Below are positions 11,294-20,386 of a stretch of DNA of 64,000 bases, in pieces (position 1 is the stretch's first letter; each line of letters begins with the position of its first letter). This stretch comes from Neisseria animalis. GTDB taxonomy: Bacteria; Pseudomonadota; Gammaproteobacteria; Burkholderiales; Neisseriaceae. The notes below the pieces were generated by a model. It worked only from the letters and a program-made list of their open reading frames with translations. It did no database searches and had not been told where the DNA came from. Position numbers and translations under genes: made by a program. The stretch covers positions 1,550,001-1,614,000 of the forward strand of contig NZ_LR134287.1 in assembly GCF_900636515.1 (NCBI RefSeq), given 5' to 3'.

Positions 11294-11356
11294 ATATCCA
11301 CAACATCCCGGCAGCCGCCTGAAATCCAAACAAACATACGATTTTAAGGAACTGCC

Positions 11357-11875
11357 ATGAACACCGCGATTCAAACCAACTGTCAAACCGTACAGCAAAC
11401 CACACCGCTGCACCGTATCCGCCTGATTACAGACGGCAATACCCACCGTCCCGACCTCTGCAACAACGACCTCCCTGCCTCAGAAACCGCCTTAATCAGC
11501 GAAGCCTTGCTGCCGCAAATCCGCACCGTTGCCACCCTGATTGCCGCTTCCCGCCACACCTTCTCCCAAACCAGCCCTGCCGTATTCACCGAAGAAGCCG
11601 ACTTCTTCGCCGCCCGCATTTTGGTTTTAGGCGTGCGCCGCTTCCATCTCGACATCACCCTGCTGCCCATGCTGAAAACCGCCAATCAACGCGCCCAGTC
11701 TTTCGCACAAGCACACGCGCTGCCCTTTACCGCCGCAGAAATGCACATGAGCCTGCACGCCGGCCGCCCTGCCAACCTGCTGATCATCGAAACCGAATGC
11801 GAAATGCCCGATTGCGGCAGTTTGGTGGCCAACAGCTTGGCGTTTGCCGCGCAATTACCGCAGTTGCCGCTGTAA
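11357..11875 (+). CDS. Conserved-looking hypothetical protein, 172 residues
   Basis: I do not recognise the family. The protein has no signal peptide or membrane segment. The N-terminal 30 residues are Gln/Thr-rich, the middle is helical (SEALLPQIRTVATLIAAS), and a C-terminal segment reads MHMSLHAGRPANLLIIETE, followed by CEMPDCG, whose two cysteines are spaced C-x4-C and could be redox-active or bind metal. TTAAGGAACTGCC gives a good ribosome-binding site for the ATG at 11357. Codon usage matches the neighbours, so it is probably a real gene. Confidence 0.6.
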   Translation: MNTAIQTNCQTVQQTTPLHRIRLITDGNTHRPDLCNNDLPASETALISEALLPQIRTVATLIAASRHTFSQTSPAVFTEEADFFAARILVLGVRRFHLDITLLPMLKTANQRAQSFAQAHALPFTAAEMHMSLHAGRPANLLIIETECEMPDCGSLVANSLAFAAQLPQLPL

Positions 11876-12066
11876 AATGCCGTCTGCAAACCGCACACCC
11901 TGCCGCCTGCAACGCCCTTAAAAGACATCGGAAACACCTTAAAAAATCCACAAAACCCTTGATAATTTCCGAATTTCCACTATATTAAGCGCATCAGTTC
12001 CGCATATTGCGGCAACCGCGCCGACCTACTCGGCTCAGACAACCTTTTACTGAAACAGGAACAACG

Positions 12067-12642
12067 ATGAAAAAAACGATTGCCTTAGCCGTTTTATCCG
12101 CCTTCGCGCTGGCTGCCTGCAAAGATGACACCAAAGCCCAACTCGAAGCACAACAAAAACAAATCGAAGCCCTGCAGCAGCAACTCCAACAAAACCAAGC
12201 CGCGCAGGAAGACAATACCGTTTACGCACTCGCCGCAAACGCCGTTCAGGAAACCATTCCCGCCGAAGCCCTTGCCAACAACGGCAACGGCGAACCTGTT
12301 ACCGGAACAGACGGCCAGCAATACATCTACGACCAATCCACAGGTTCATGGCTGCTGCAAAGCCTCGTCGGTGCCGCCGCCGGTGCCTTCATCGGCAATA
12401 TGCTTGCCAACAAATTCACCCAAGCCAAAAACCAAAACAGCCCTGTTGCCCAACGCGCGCGCGACAGCTACTACCAATCCGCCCGCCCGAACGCGCGCAC
12501 CAGCCAGCAGTTGAACACCCGCAGCGTACCGGCACAACAGCGCAATGCCGCCACCACGCCGAATTACCGTCCTACGCAGGCCGCACCGTCCAACACCCGC
12601 CGTGCCACGCCTGCCCGCCGCAGATTCGGCCGCCGACGCTAA
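12067..12642 (+). CDS. Putative lipoprotein with Gln-rich coiled coil and Arg-rich tail
   Basis: A 191-residue exported protein. MKKTIALAVLSAFALAAC is a lipoprotein signal with the acylated Cys at residue 18. Residues 20-50 form a short Gln-rich coiled coil (AQLEAQQKQIEALQQQLQ). A glycine-rich hydrophobic stretch (LLQSLVGAAAGAFIGNML) around residue 100 may insert in a membrane. The tail is very basic (TPARRRFGRRR). The ATG at 12067 is chosen because the signal starts there and AGGAACAACG precedes it. Exact family not recognised; location in the inner leaflet of the outer membrane is inferred. Confidence 0.72.
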   Translation: MKKTIALAVLSAFALAACKDDTKAQLEAQQKQIEALQQQLQQNQAAQEDNTVYALAANAVQETIPAEALANNGNGEPVTGTDGQQYIYDQSTGSWLLQSLVGAAAGAFIGNMLANKFTQAKNQNSPVAQRARDSYYQSARPNARTSQQLNTRSVPAQQRNAATTPNYRPTQAAPSNTRRATPARRRFGRRR

Positions 12643-12650
12643 CAGTTCCC

Positions 12651-12721
12651 ATAAAAGCCGTCTGTATATCCGTGATCGCGATGCCCTGTTTCGCGCCACA
12701 GCATATGCAGACGGCTTTTTT
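12651..12721 (+). terminator. DUS-pair terminator after the lipoprotein gene
   Basis: AAAAGCCGTCTGTATAT and ATATGCAGACGGCTTTTTT pair across a roughly 35-base loop that has its own small hairpin. Confidence 0.7.
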
Positions 12722-12939
12722 GCACAATCCAAACCATTCCTTGCTGTTTTACGCCGCACTCGCTCCACCGAAACAGCTTATGCCGTCTGCAAAATCGGCA
12801 CTATCTCCACCCTGCCTCCGCCGTACGAGCACCATAAAAATACAGACGGCTTTTTGCATAATCCAAACTACTTCTTGCCGTTTTACACCGCAGTTGTTCC
12901 GCCGACACAGCTTATGCCGTCTGCAAAATCGGAACTATC
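12708..12939 (+). repeat. Two diverged direct repeats of about 98 bp, period 135 bp
   Basis: Segments 12708-12805 and 12843-12939 align along their length, both running from CAGACGGCTTTTT to GCCGTCTGCAAAATCGG. They fill most of the 448-bp gap between the lipoprotein gene and trxB. The rest of the gap holds a single DUS at about 13056; no gene is seen. Confidence 0.8.
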
Positions 12940-13015
12940 CCCGTTCCTCCCATTCCCGCCATGCCGGAACAACGCCGGATATTGAAATATCCCGTTCCGC
13001 CCAAACATAGCCTAA

Positions 13016-14038
<1,023 letters not shown>

Positions 14039-14056
14039 ACACAGGCTGTTGAAACG

Positions 14057-14128
14057 ATAAAAGCCGTCTGCAAAAATGCCATACAGCAAACCTTAAATGT
14101 TTCCGTATTCATTTTGCAGACGGCTTTT
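14057..14128 (+). terminator. DUS-pair terminator after trxB
   Basis: AAAAGCCGTCTGCAAAAATG and CATTTTGCAGACGGCTTTTT pair around a loop of about 35 bases. A Correia-like element is inserted directly at its end. Confidence 0.8.
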
Positions 14129-14235
14129 TATAGTCGAATAAAATAAGAATGAGACAAGGCAGCGAAGCCGCAGACAGTACACATAGTACGGCAAGGCAAA
14201 GCAACGCTGTATCATTCTTATTTTAAATGACTATA
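14129..14235 (+). mobile_element. Correia-like miniature element, copy 4
   Basis: 107 bp, plus orientation, abutting the T-run of the trxB terminator. The remaining 310 bp to the next gene contain one DUS near 14358 and a candidate promoter. Confidence 0.9.
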
Positions 14236-14425
14236 CATAACCGCCCGATCGGAATCAATACGATTCAGCCTTATCCGACAGTTTGCCCGAATACGCAAAC
14301 ATGAGGCAGAATGCAAACAATATTCAGACCGCGCAATAACGGATTTCACCCTCAAAAGCCGTCTGCATATTACCGGCAAACCGAAAGCCGAACCCGAAAA
14401 ACAAATTTCAATATGCTGCCGCGGT

Positions 14426-14456
14426 TTGCCTCAAATTTCCCCGCTTCGGCTATAAT
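14426..14456 (+). promoter_or_regulatory. Candidate promoter for the AhpD-like gene
   Basis: A perfect TATAAT at 14451-14456, 92 bp before the start codon, with a possible -35 TTGCCT at 14426-14431. The 19-bp spacing is longer than ideal. Confidence 0.4.
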
Positions 14457-14547
14457 AGGAATGCAAAACAAGTTGTTTCCATTTGGCGGTTTTTGCTTAT
14501 CCGCCCCAACCCGTAAACCACCTGAAATCAGAAAGAGGTATCACAAC

Positions 14548-15096
14548 ATGGCACGTTTAACCGTACACACTGTCGAATCCGCTCCGGAAGCCGCCAAACC
14601 GCGCGTTGAAGCAGCGTTTAAAAACAACGGCTTTTTGCCGAACCTGATTGGTGTGCTGGCCAATTCTCCCGAAGCATTGGCGTTTTATCAAGAAGTCGGC
14701 AAACTGAATGCTGCCACCAGCCTGACTGCGGGCGAAGTGGAAGTGGTGCAGATTATTGCCGCCAAAACCAACCAATGCGGCTTCTGCGTGGCCGGTCATA
14801 CCAAGCTGGCAACTTTGAAAAAATTGTTGTCCGAGCAATCTATTCAAGCCGCGCGCGCTTTGGATGCGGGTGCGTTTGACGATGCCAAGCTGAGCGCACT
14901 GGCTGCCTTTACCCAAGCCGTAATGGCCAACAAAGGCGCGGTATCCGATGCCGAGCTGAAAGCCTTCTTCGATGCGGGTTATACCCAACAGCAATCGGTA
15001 GAAGTGGTATTGGGTGTGGCACTGGCTACTTTGTGCAACTACACCAACAACTTGGCGCAATCCGACATCAACCCTGAATTGCAGGCGTTTGCTTGA
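14548..15096 (+). CDS. Carboxymuconolactone decarboxylase/AhpD-like peroxidase-fold protein
   Basis: A 182-residue all-helical protein of the CMD/AhpD superfamily. The catalytic signature is present as C77-GF-C80 with H84 (QCGFCVAGHTKL), the arrangement of AhpD-like alkylhydroperoxidases, so a thiol peroxidase or detoxification role is likely. The ATG at 14548 (MARLTVHTVES) has a strong AGAAAGAGG site; the upstream 79 in-frame codons are not needed. It is monocistronic with a DUS terminator. The physiological substrate cannot be told from the sequence. Confidence 0.85.
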   Translation: MARLTVHTVESAPEAAKPRVEAAFKNNGFLPNLIGVLANSPEALAFYQEVGKLNAATSLTAGEVEVVQIIAAKTNQCGFCVAGHTKLATLKKLLSEQSIQAARALDAGAFDDAKLSALAAFTQAVMANKGAVSDAELKAFFDAGYTQQQSVEVVLGVALATLCNYTNNLAQSDINPELQAFA

Positions 15097-15118
15097 TTCG
15101 CTGATACATAAATCTTAC

Positions 15119-15176
15119 AAAAAGGCCGTCTGCAAAATGGTTTAACGCTTCCAACCATTTTGCAGACGGCCTTTTC
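15119..15176. terminator. DUS-pair terminator between convergent genes
   Basis: AAAAGGCCGTCTGCAAAATGG and its complement (CCATTTTGCAGACGGCCTTTT) form a stem of about 20 bp. It serves both the AhpD-like gene and minus-strand spoT. Confidence 0.88.
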
Positions 15177-15183
15177 TTACCGT

Positions 15184-17343
15184 TTATCCGCGTATTACTT
15201 TACGTACCTGCGGTATGGTGTGCAGATTGTGGATAATTTGCTGAACTTGCGCCAAATCGGCAGCCTTGATGATAAACCGAAATTCGATAAAGCCTTCTGT
15301 TCCCGCCAGTCTCGAAGGGGTATCAACGGATTCGATGTCGGCTCCGGCGCCTGAAATGGCTTGAGCCATCAATGCCAGCAGCCCGTGCGTATCTTCGGAT
15401 TGGATATTCAGACTGATGCGGTAGCTTTGGCCGTTCATGCTGTCCCAGTCGGCATCAAGCTGCTGCTCGGGGTCGGTTTTGAGCAGTGTCGGACAGGTAT
15501 CACGGTGAATCACCATGCCTTTGTCTTTAATCAATACCGCACGAATCGGATCACCGGAAACGGGGTGGCAGCACTCTGCCAAATGAACGCGCCCGCTTTC
15601 CTGACCGTTGGCTTTGATGGGACTGAGTTTGACTTTGCTGCCGAAGTGCTGCCCTGCCAGCTCGGCGATGTGCATGGCAACGGAGGCAGGCTGGGTGTGT
15701 CCCAAGCCGACGTTGTACAGCACTTCTTCAAACGAGGTTTGTTTGTTGTTCAAATCGGCAAGGTATTTTTCTTTGAGGCCGTCTGAAAGCAAAACGTCTT
15801 TCGGCAGCAGGCTGGAGAGTGCTTTTTGCAGCAGATTTTCGCCCAACATAATCGCATCGTGGCGGTTCATGTTTTTAACATATTGGCGGATGGCGCTGCG
15901 CGCCCGGCCGGAGACGGCAAAGTTGAGCCATGCAGGGTTGGGCTTGGCGTGTTCGGAGGTGATGATTTCTACCGAGTCGCCGGTTTTGAGTTTGGTACGC
16001 AAGGGCATCATGGTGTTGTTGATGCGTGCGGCAACGGTTTTATGACCGATGTCGGTATGCACGGCATAGGCGAAGTCAATCGGCGTAGCACCTTTGGGCA
16101 AGGTAAGGATTTTGCCTTTGGGAGTAAGGATATAGACTTCGTTGGGGAACAAATCGACTTTGACATGTTCGAGAAATTCGATGGCGTTGGCGCTGCTGGC
16201 CTGTAAGTCGAGAATGTTTTTCAGCCATCTGTTGGTATGCAGCATGGCTTGGTCGATGGTATTCTCGCCGGATTTGTAAATCCAGTGTCCTGCGACACCG
16301 CCCTCGGCCACGGCATCCATTTCATGTGTACGGATTTGTACTTCAATGGGCAGACCGTAAGGGCCGACAAGCGTGGTATGCAGGCTCTGGTAGCCGTTGC
16401 TTTTGGGAATGGCGATATAGTCTTTGAAGCGGCCGGGTTTGGGCTGGTAGAGCGTATGCAGCGCGCCCAGCGCGGCATAACAGGCAGGAATGTTGTTGAC
16501 AATCACGCGGAAGCCGTAAATGTCCATCACTTCGGCAAAACGCAGTTTTTTGGCCAGCATTTTCTGATGGATGCTGTACAGGTTTTTTTCGCGGCCTTTG
16601 ATTTTGGCTTCGATGTTTGCACCAACCAAGCGTTGCCCGAATGCGCGCAATACTTTGCCGACTACGTCGTGGCGGTTTTTGCGGCTGTTCTGCATGGCTT
16701 TACGCAGGGTTTCGTAACGTGCCGGATGGAGGTTTTGGAACGATAAATCCTGTAATTCCTGATAGGCGTTGTTCAAGCCGATACGGTTGGCGATTTGGGC
16801 ATAGATTTCGAGGGTTTCTTTAGCGATGCGGCGGCGTTTGTCGGGGCGCATCGAGCCGAGCGTACGCATATTGTGCAGGCGGTCGGCGAGCTTGACGACA
16901 ATCACACGCACATCTTTGGTCATGGCCAAAATCAGCTTACGGAAACTTTCTGCCGGATGCTCCGCCTGATCGTCGAATTTGAGTTTTTCCAGCTTGGAGA
17001 GCCCGTCTACCATATCAGCGATGGTATCGCCGAACTCTGCCGCCATCTGTACCTTGGTTACGCCGGTGTCTTCCAAAACATCGTGCATCACGCCGGCGCA
17101 CAATCCCTGTATGTCCATGTGCCATATGGCTAATTGGGTAGTCACGGCAATCGGATGGGTGATGTAGGGTTCGCCGCTCTTACGGGTTTGCCCGTCGTGG
17201 GCATGGAAAGCATAGGCAACTGCCCGCTCAAGCTCTGCCTGTTCGTTTTCATTCAGATAGGAAGCTGTATCAAACAGCAGATTGCGCGCTTCTGCGGTAA
17301 GGGGGTCGTAAGGAGCAGTGGGCAATGGAGCGGGCATTTTCAT
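15184..17343 (-). CDS. spoT: Bifunctional (p)ppGpp synthetase/hydrolase SpoT
   Basis: A 719-residue RelA/SpoT homologue controlling the stringent response. The N-terminal HD hydrolase domain is intact (HAHDGQTRKSGEPYITHP and HDVLEDT near residues 85-93), so it should degrade ppGpp. The synthetase domain follows (KIKGREKNLYSIHQKM, EVMDIYGFRVIV), then TGS (about 405-465), a helical region, and a C-terminal ACT domain from about 645. The order gmk-rpoZ-spoT on one strand reproduces the enterobacterial spoT operon, which supports SpoT rather than RelA. A 126-bp gap separates it from rpoZ. Confidence 0.93.
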   Translation of the reverse strand: MKMPAPLPTAPYDPLTAEARNLLFDTASYLNENEQAELERAVAYAFHAHDGQTRKSGEPYITHPIAVTTQLAIWHMDIQGLCAGVMHDVLEDTGVTKVQMAAEFGDTIADMVDGLSKLEKLKFDDQAEHPAESFRKLILAMTKDVRVIVVKLADRLHNMRTLGSMRPDKRRRIAKETLEIYAQIANRIGLNNAYQELQDLSFQNLHPARYETLRKAMQNSRKNRHDVVGKVLRAFGQRLVGANIEAKIKGREKNLYSIHQKMLAKKLRFAEVMDIYGFRVIVNNIPACYAALGALHTLYQPKPGRFKDYIAIPKSNGYQSLHTTLVGPYGLPIEVQIRTHEMDAVAEGGVAGHWIYKSGENTIDQAMLHTNRWLKNILDLQASSANAIEFLEHVKVDLFPNEVYILTPKGKILTLPKGATPIDFAYAVHTDIGHKTVAARINNTMMPLRTKLKTGDSVEIITSEHAKPNPAWLNFAVSGRARSAIRQYVKNMNRHDAIMLGENLLQKALSSLLPKDVLLSDGLKEKYLADLNNKQTSFEEVLYNVGLGHTQPASVAMHIAELAGQHFGSKVKLSPIKANGQESGRVHLAECCHPVSGDPIRAVLIKDKGMVIHRDTCPTLLKTDPEQQLDADWDSMNGQSYRISLNIQSEDTHGLLALMAQAISGAGADIESVDTPSRLAGTEGFIEFRFIIKAADLAQVQQIIHNLHTIPQVRKVIRG

Positions 17344-17469
17344 ACGTCCTCCTCGTCAATTTCAGCTTAAACGTGCAGCAGAATATAAAAAATTACAGAT
17401 ACGGAAACAGAAATACAGACGGCAAAACGCTCTTACTGTTTCCGGACCATTCGCTGCTTATTGTTGGTT

Positions 17470-17676
17470 TTAGCGGTTACGGTTCAATAATTCCGTACCC
17501 ACCTGACCTGCTGCGATTTCGCGCAAAGCAGTAACGGTAGGTTTGTTATTGCGGATATCTTCAACCAGCGGTGCATTACCGTTTTCCAACTGACGGGCGC
17601 GACGGGCCGCCACCAGTGTCAAATCAAAATGGTTAGGGATTTTAGGAGTACAGTCTTCAGTAGTGATGCGTGCCAT
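17470..17676 (-). CDS. rpoZ: RNA polymerase omega subunit
   Basis: 68 residues starting [19 protein letters not shown], with the RpoZ core [13 protein letters not shown] and [13 protein letters not shown]. It assists RNA polymerase assembly and, in proteobacteria, contributes a ppGpp site. Length is that of betaproteobacterial omega. It lies 58 bp downstream of gmk and upstream of spoT. Confidence 0.95.
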   Translation of the reverse strand: MARITTEDCTPKIPNHFDLTLVAARRARQLENGNAPLVEDIRNNKPTVTALREIAAGQVGTELLNRNR

Positions 17677-17734
17677 AATAATTTCTTTCAGTAAAATGCA
17701 AAATATAAAGTGATGGGTATATTGTCGCTGTTTT

Positions 17735-18352
17735 TTAGAAATTTTCCAACAAATTTGCTAAAAATCCCTGTTGCGCCGTTTTTTGCAGACGGCATGAGCG
17801 GACAATATTCAGCAAATCCGCTTCAGCCTGTGCCAAATCATCGTTGACAACAATATAATCGAAACCTGCCGCCTGTTCGATTTCGTGTCGCGCTTTCGAC
17901 AGGCGGGTACGGATAACTTCCTCGCTGTCGGTTGCCCTGCCTTTCAAGCGGGCAGCCAACACTTCAAAAGACGGGGGCAGAATAAAGATGCTGTGTGCTT
18001 CGGGCAGCGTACGGCGTACCTGCTCCGCGCCTTGCACATCAATTTCCAAAATCACATCAAAACCCTGCTCGCTCAAGGCATTGACACCCGCAATGCTTGT
18101 GCCGTAATAATTACCGAACACGTTGGCATGTTCCAAAAAAGCATTCTGAGCAATGAGCGCTTCAAATTCCTCCTTAGAAACAAAATGATAATGCACACCA
18201 TTTTGTTCACCCTCGCGCGGCGCACGGGTCGTATGCGATACCGAAACGCGCAAATCCGCATGATTGTTCAGCAGTCGCGAAACCAAAGTAGTTTTACCTG
18301 TACCCGAAGCGGCGGAAATGATGAAAATGTTGCCTCGATTAGAATCTTTCAT
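17735..18352 (-). CDS. gmk: Guanylate kinase
   Basis: A 205-residue nucleotide kinase converting GMP to GDP. The P-loop SGTGKT is at residues 16-21, followed by [22 protein letters not shown] (GMP-binding) and [14 protein letters not shown]. The ATG at 18352 ([13 protein letters not shown]) is chosen over the TTG-type extension to 18382 because AAAGGGC precedes it and it fits the family length. First gene of the gmk-rpoZ-spoT operon. Confidence 0.95.
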   Translation of the reverse strand: MKDSNRGNIFIISAASGTGKTTLVSRLLNNHADLRVSVSHTTRAPREGEQNGVHYHFVSKEEFEALIAQNAFLEHANVFGNYYGTSIAGVNALSEQGFDVILEIDVQGAEQVRRTLPEAHSIFILPPSFEVLAARLKGRATDSEEVIRTRLSKARHEIEQAAGFDYIVVNDDLAQAEADLLNIVRSCRLQKTAQQGFLANLLENF

Positions 18353-18425
18353 GATGCCCTTTACCGGAAAATTTCCGAACAATAACCTGTCTTAATCATA
18401 CCACAGCAACCCGTATTTTTCGAGA

Positions 18426-18454
18426 TTCAGACAGCAGATGCGCTGTGTTACAAT
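18426..18454 (+). promoter_or_regulatory. Candidate apt promoter
   Basis: TTCAGA at 18426-18431 and TACAAT at 18449-18454 with a 17-bp spacer, 36 bp before the first apt ATG. Confidence 0.4.
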
Positions 18455-18490
18455 ATCGGAATAAACCACCATACCGACAGAATACCCACC

Positions 18491-19051
18491 ATGTTGATAC
18501 ACCGCGAAGTTATGGGCGCAAACGCGCTGGCGGAAAAAATCCGCAAAATTGAAAACTGGCCGCAAGAAGGCATATTGTTTCACGACATTACCCCCGTTTT
18601 ACAAAATGCCGAATACTTCCGCCTTCTTGTCGATTTACTGGTCTATCGCTACATGAGGCAAAAAATCGATATTGTCGCCGGCTTGGATGCCCGGGGTTTT
18701 ATCATCGGCGCGGCACTCGCCTACCAGCTCAACGTCGGCTTTGTTCCCATCCGCAAAAAAGGCAAACTTCCGTTTGACACCTTATCGCAAAGTTACGCAT
18801 TGGAATACGGAGAAGCAACAGTAGAAATCCATACCGATGCCATACAGCCGGGATCCCGCGTTTTACTGGTTGATGACTTGGTCGCCACAGGCGGCACCAT
18901 GCTGGCCGGCATCGAGCTCATCCGCAAACTCGGAGGCGAAGTTGTTGAAGCTGCTGCGATTTTAGAATTTACCGACTTGCCCGGCGGTACCAAAATCCGA
19001 CAAAGCGGCGCACCGCTGTTCAGCCTTTGCCAAAACCAAGGCTGCATGTAA
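18491..19051 (+). CDS. apt: Adenine phosphoribosyltransferase
   Basis: A 186-residue purine-salvage enzyme converting adenine plus PRPP to AMP. The PRPP loop [13 protein letters not shown] is at residues 124-136; the upstream segments [19 protein letters not shown] and [16 protein letters not shown] are typical Apt sequence. The start may be the ATG at 18491 or, seven codons later, the ATG at 18512; neither has a strong ribosome-binding site. It is divergent from gmk. Confidence 0.93.
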   Translation: MLIHREVMGANALAEKIRKIENWPQEGILFHDITPVLQNAEYFRLLVDLLVYRYMRQKIDIVAGLDARGFIIGAALAYQLNVGFVPIRKKGKLPFDTLSQSYALEYGEATVEIHTDAIQPGSRVLLVDDLVATGGTMLAGIELIRKLGGEVVEAAAILEFTDLPGGTKIRQSGAPLFSLCQNQGCM

Positions 19052-19462
19052 ACATCAGAAACTGCCCATACACCCATGTTTGCGCCCTTTCTTGCACCAC
19101 AAAAGAGCGCAAACACGCCTTTTCAACACCCTCTGCACAGCACCTTCGCCGAAAACAACATTTCCCAATGTTGCAAATCTGCAAAATTTACCAAACTTAT
19201 CAAAAATAGAAAGTCAATTTTAAAACATAAAGTTACTTGAAAAACAGTAACAAAACCATCTCAAAAACCACCACCATCTCTTCCCTATACCCTCCAAAAA
19301 TCAAGCAACTTCCACCCAACATGATAAAATTAACCGATTTGAAAGTATAATATCCTGTGCGGCATTTCTGCCGACTATACCTCTTCAAGGCTGTTTGGCG
19401 GACGGCATTACCATATAAAGGCCGTCTGCTGTTTTTGATTACATTATTATGGGAAGGACAAA
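19052..19462 (+). other. Intergenic region between apt and the OmpA-type lipoprotein
   Basis: About 410 bp, AT-rich from 19180. A TATAAT at 19346-19351 could be the -10 for the downstream operon, but no -35 is clear. A single DUS lies at 19420-19430. No gene is seen. Confidence 0.45.
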
Positions 19463-20365
19463 ATGAAAACCCGTCTGAAAGTTTTAGGCGCAGGTGTTTT
19501 AGCAATTGCTCTGACAGGCTGTGTAACACAATCACGCGAATATTGGCACAATTTCGAATCCAACAAAATCGTATCCGAAGTAGGCGAAAACGATGCCGCT
19601 TTGGTATTCTTCCGCGACAACAGCGGTTCGGAAACCGCCGCCGTCAACATCAACATCAACGGCGAATACCTGACTTCCTTACAACAAAACGGTTTCTCCC
19701 AAGTAACCACCTGTGCCATGCCGCAACGCATCGGCGCATTTGTTACCGGCACCGACAACGAATACCTGCGTAAAGAAAACCAAGGCAGCTTCTACAAACT
19801 GCCGAACGGCGAAGTATCTTACTTCCGTGTAACCGTAGGTGAAGACGGCCAAGCCGTTGTTACCCCTGTTGAAGCCGAAACTGCCCTTGCAGAAATCAAC
19901 ACCCGCAAGTTCCAAACCAACACTCTGCCGCGCGTAGAGAAAAAGAACACCTGTGTTGACCGCACACAACCCCGCACCTACACCTTAGACGCCTCTGCCC
20001 TGTTCCACTTCGACAAATCCGGCGCCAACAACGTATTACCTAAAGGCCAGCGCGAAATCCAAGAAGTCGCACGCGACATCCGTGAATATCCGGTACGCAT
20101 CCGCGCCATCGAAGTAATCGGCCATACCGATCCTCAAGGCTCTGCCGCCTACAACCAACGCCTCTCTGCCGATCGTGCACAAACCGTCGGCAATATGCTG
20201 GTACAACTGGGCGTACCGGCCAACCTGATTCAAACCCGCGGTTTGGGTGAAAGCCAACCCGTAGTAAACGGTTGTGCCGAACAACACAAAGGCAACCGCG
20301 AAGCCCTGAATGCGTGCAACCAGCCTAACCGCCGTGTAGAAATCAAACTTTACGCACAACAATAA
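19463..20365 (+). CDS. OmpA-family lipoprotein with C-terminal peptidoglycan-binding domain
   Basis: 300 residues with the lipobox ALTGC (acylated Cys20). A roughly 150-residue N-terminal domain carries DNNSGSETAAVNININGEY and ends with a Cys-containing segment. The C-terminal OmpA/Pal-like domain (about 180-300) has LFHFDKSG, IEVIGHTDPQGSAAYNQRLSADRAQTV and NRRVEIKL, the residues that contact diaminopimelate. It should be anchored in the outer membrane and grip peptidoglycan. AAGGACAAA precedes the ATG. Only 21 bp separate it from the BapA-like gene, so they are probably co-transcribed and may act together. Confidence 0.85.
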   Translation: MKTRLKVLGAGVLAIALTGCVTQSREYWHNFESNKIVSEVGENDAALVFFRDNSGSETAAVNININGEYLTSLQQNGFSQVTTCAMPQRIGAFVTGTDNEYLRKENQGSFYKLPNGEVSYFRVTVGEDGQAVVTPVEAETALAEINTRKFQTNTLPRVEKKNTCVDRTQPRTYTLDASALFHFDKSGANNVLPKGQREIQEVARDIREYPVRIRAIEVIGHTDPQGSAAYNQRLSADRAQTVGNMLVQLGVPANLIQTRGLGESQPVVNGCAEQHKGNREALNACNQPNRRVEIKLYAQQ

Positions 20366-20386
20366 TTTTAAAAGGGGACAAAATCC

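Larger units (their letters stand above)
10833..11356. other. Structured intergenic region between trpS and the 172-residue gene
   Basis: About 520 bp with two DUS-pair hairpins (10841-10912 and about 10938-10983), a possible micro-ORF at 11037-11117, an imperfect 9-bp hairpin at about 11191-11213 (GTACCACAC with GTGCGGTAC) followed by TCTTTT, and a clean terminator-like hairpin at 11268-11293. The layout could produce a small RNA or small-peptide mRNA. Confidence 0.45.

Noticed and set aside
12545..13010. Frames through the duplicated intergenic module before trxB
   Set aside because: They arise from repeated uptake words and overlap the lipoprotein gene in another frame; no start signals.
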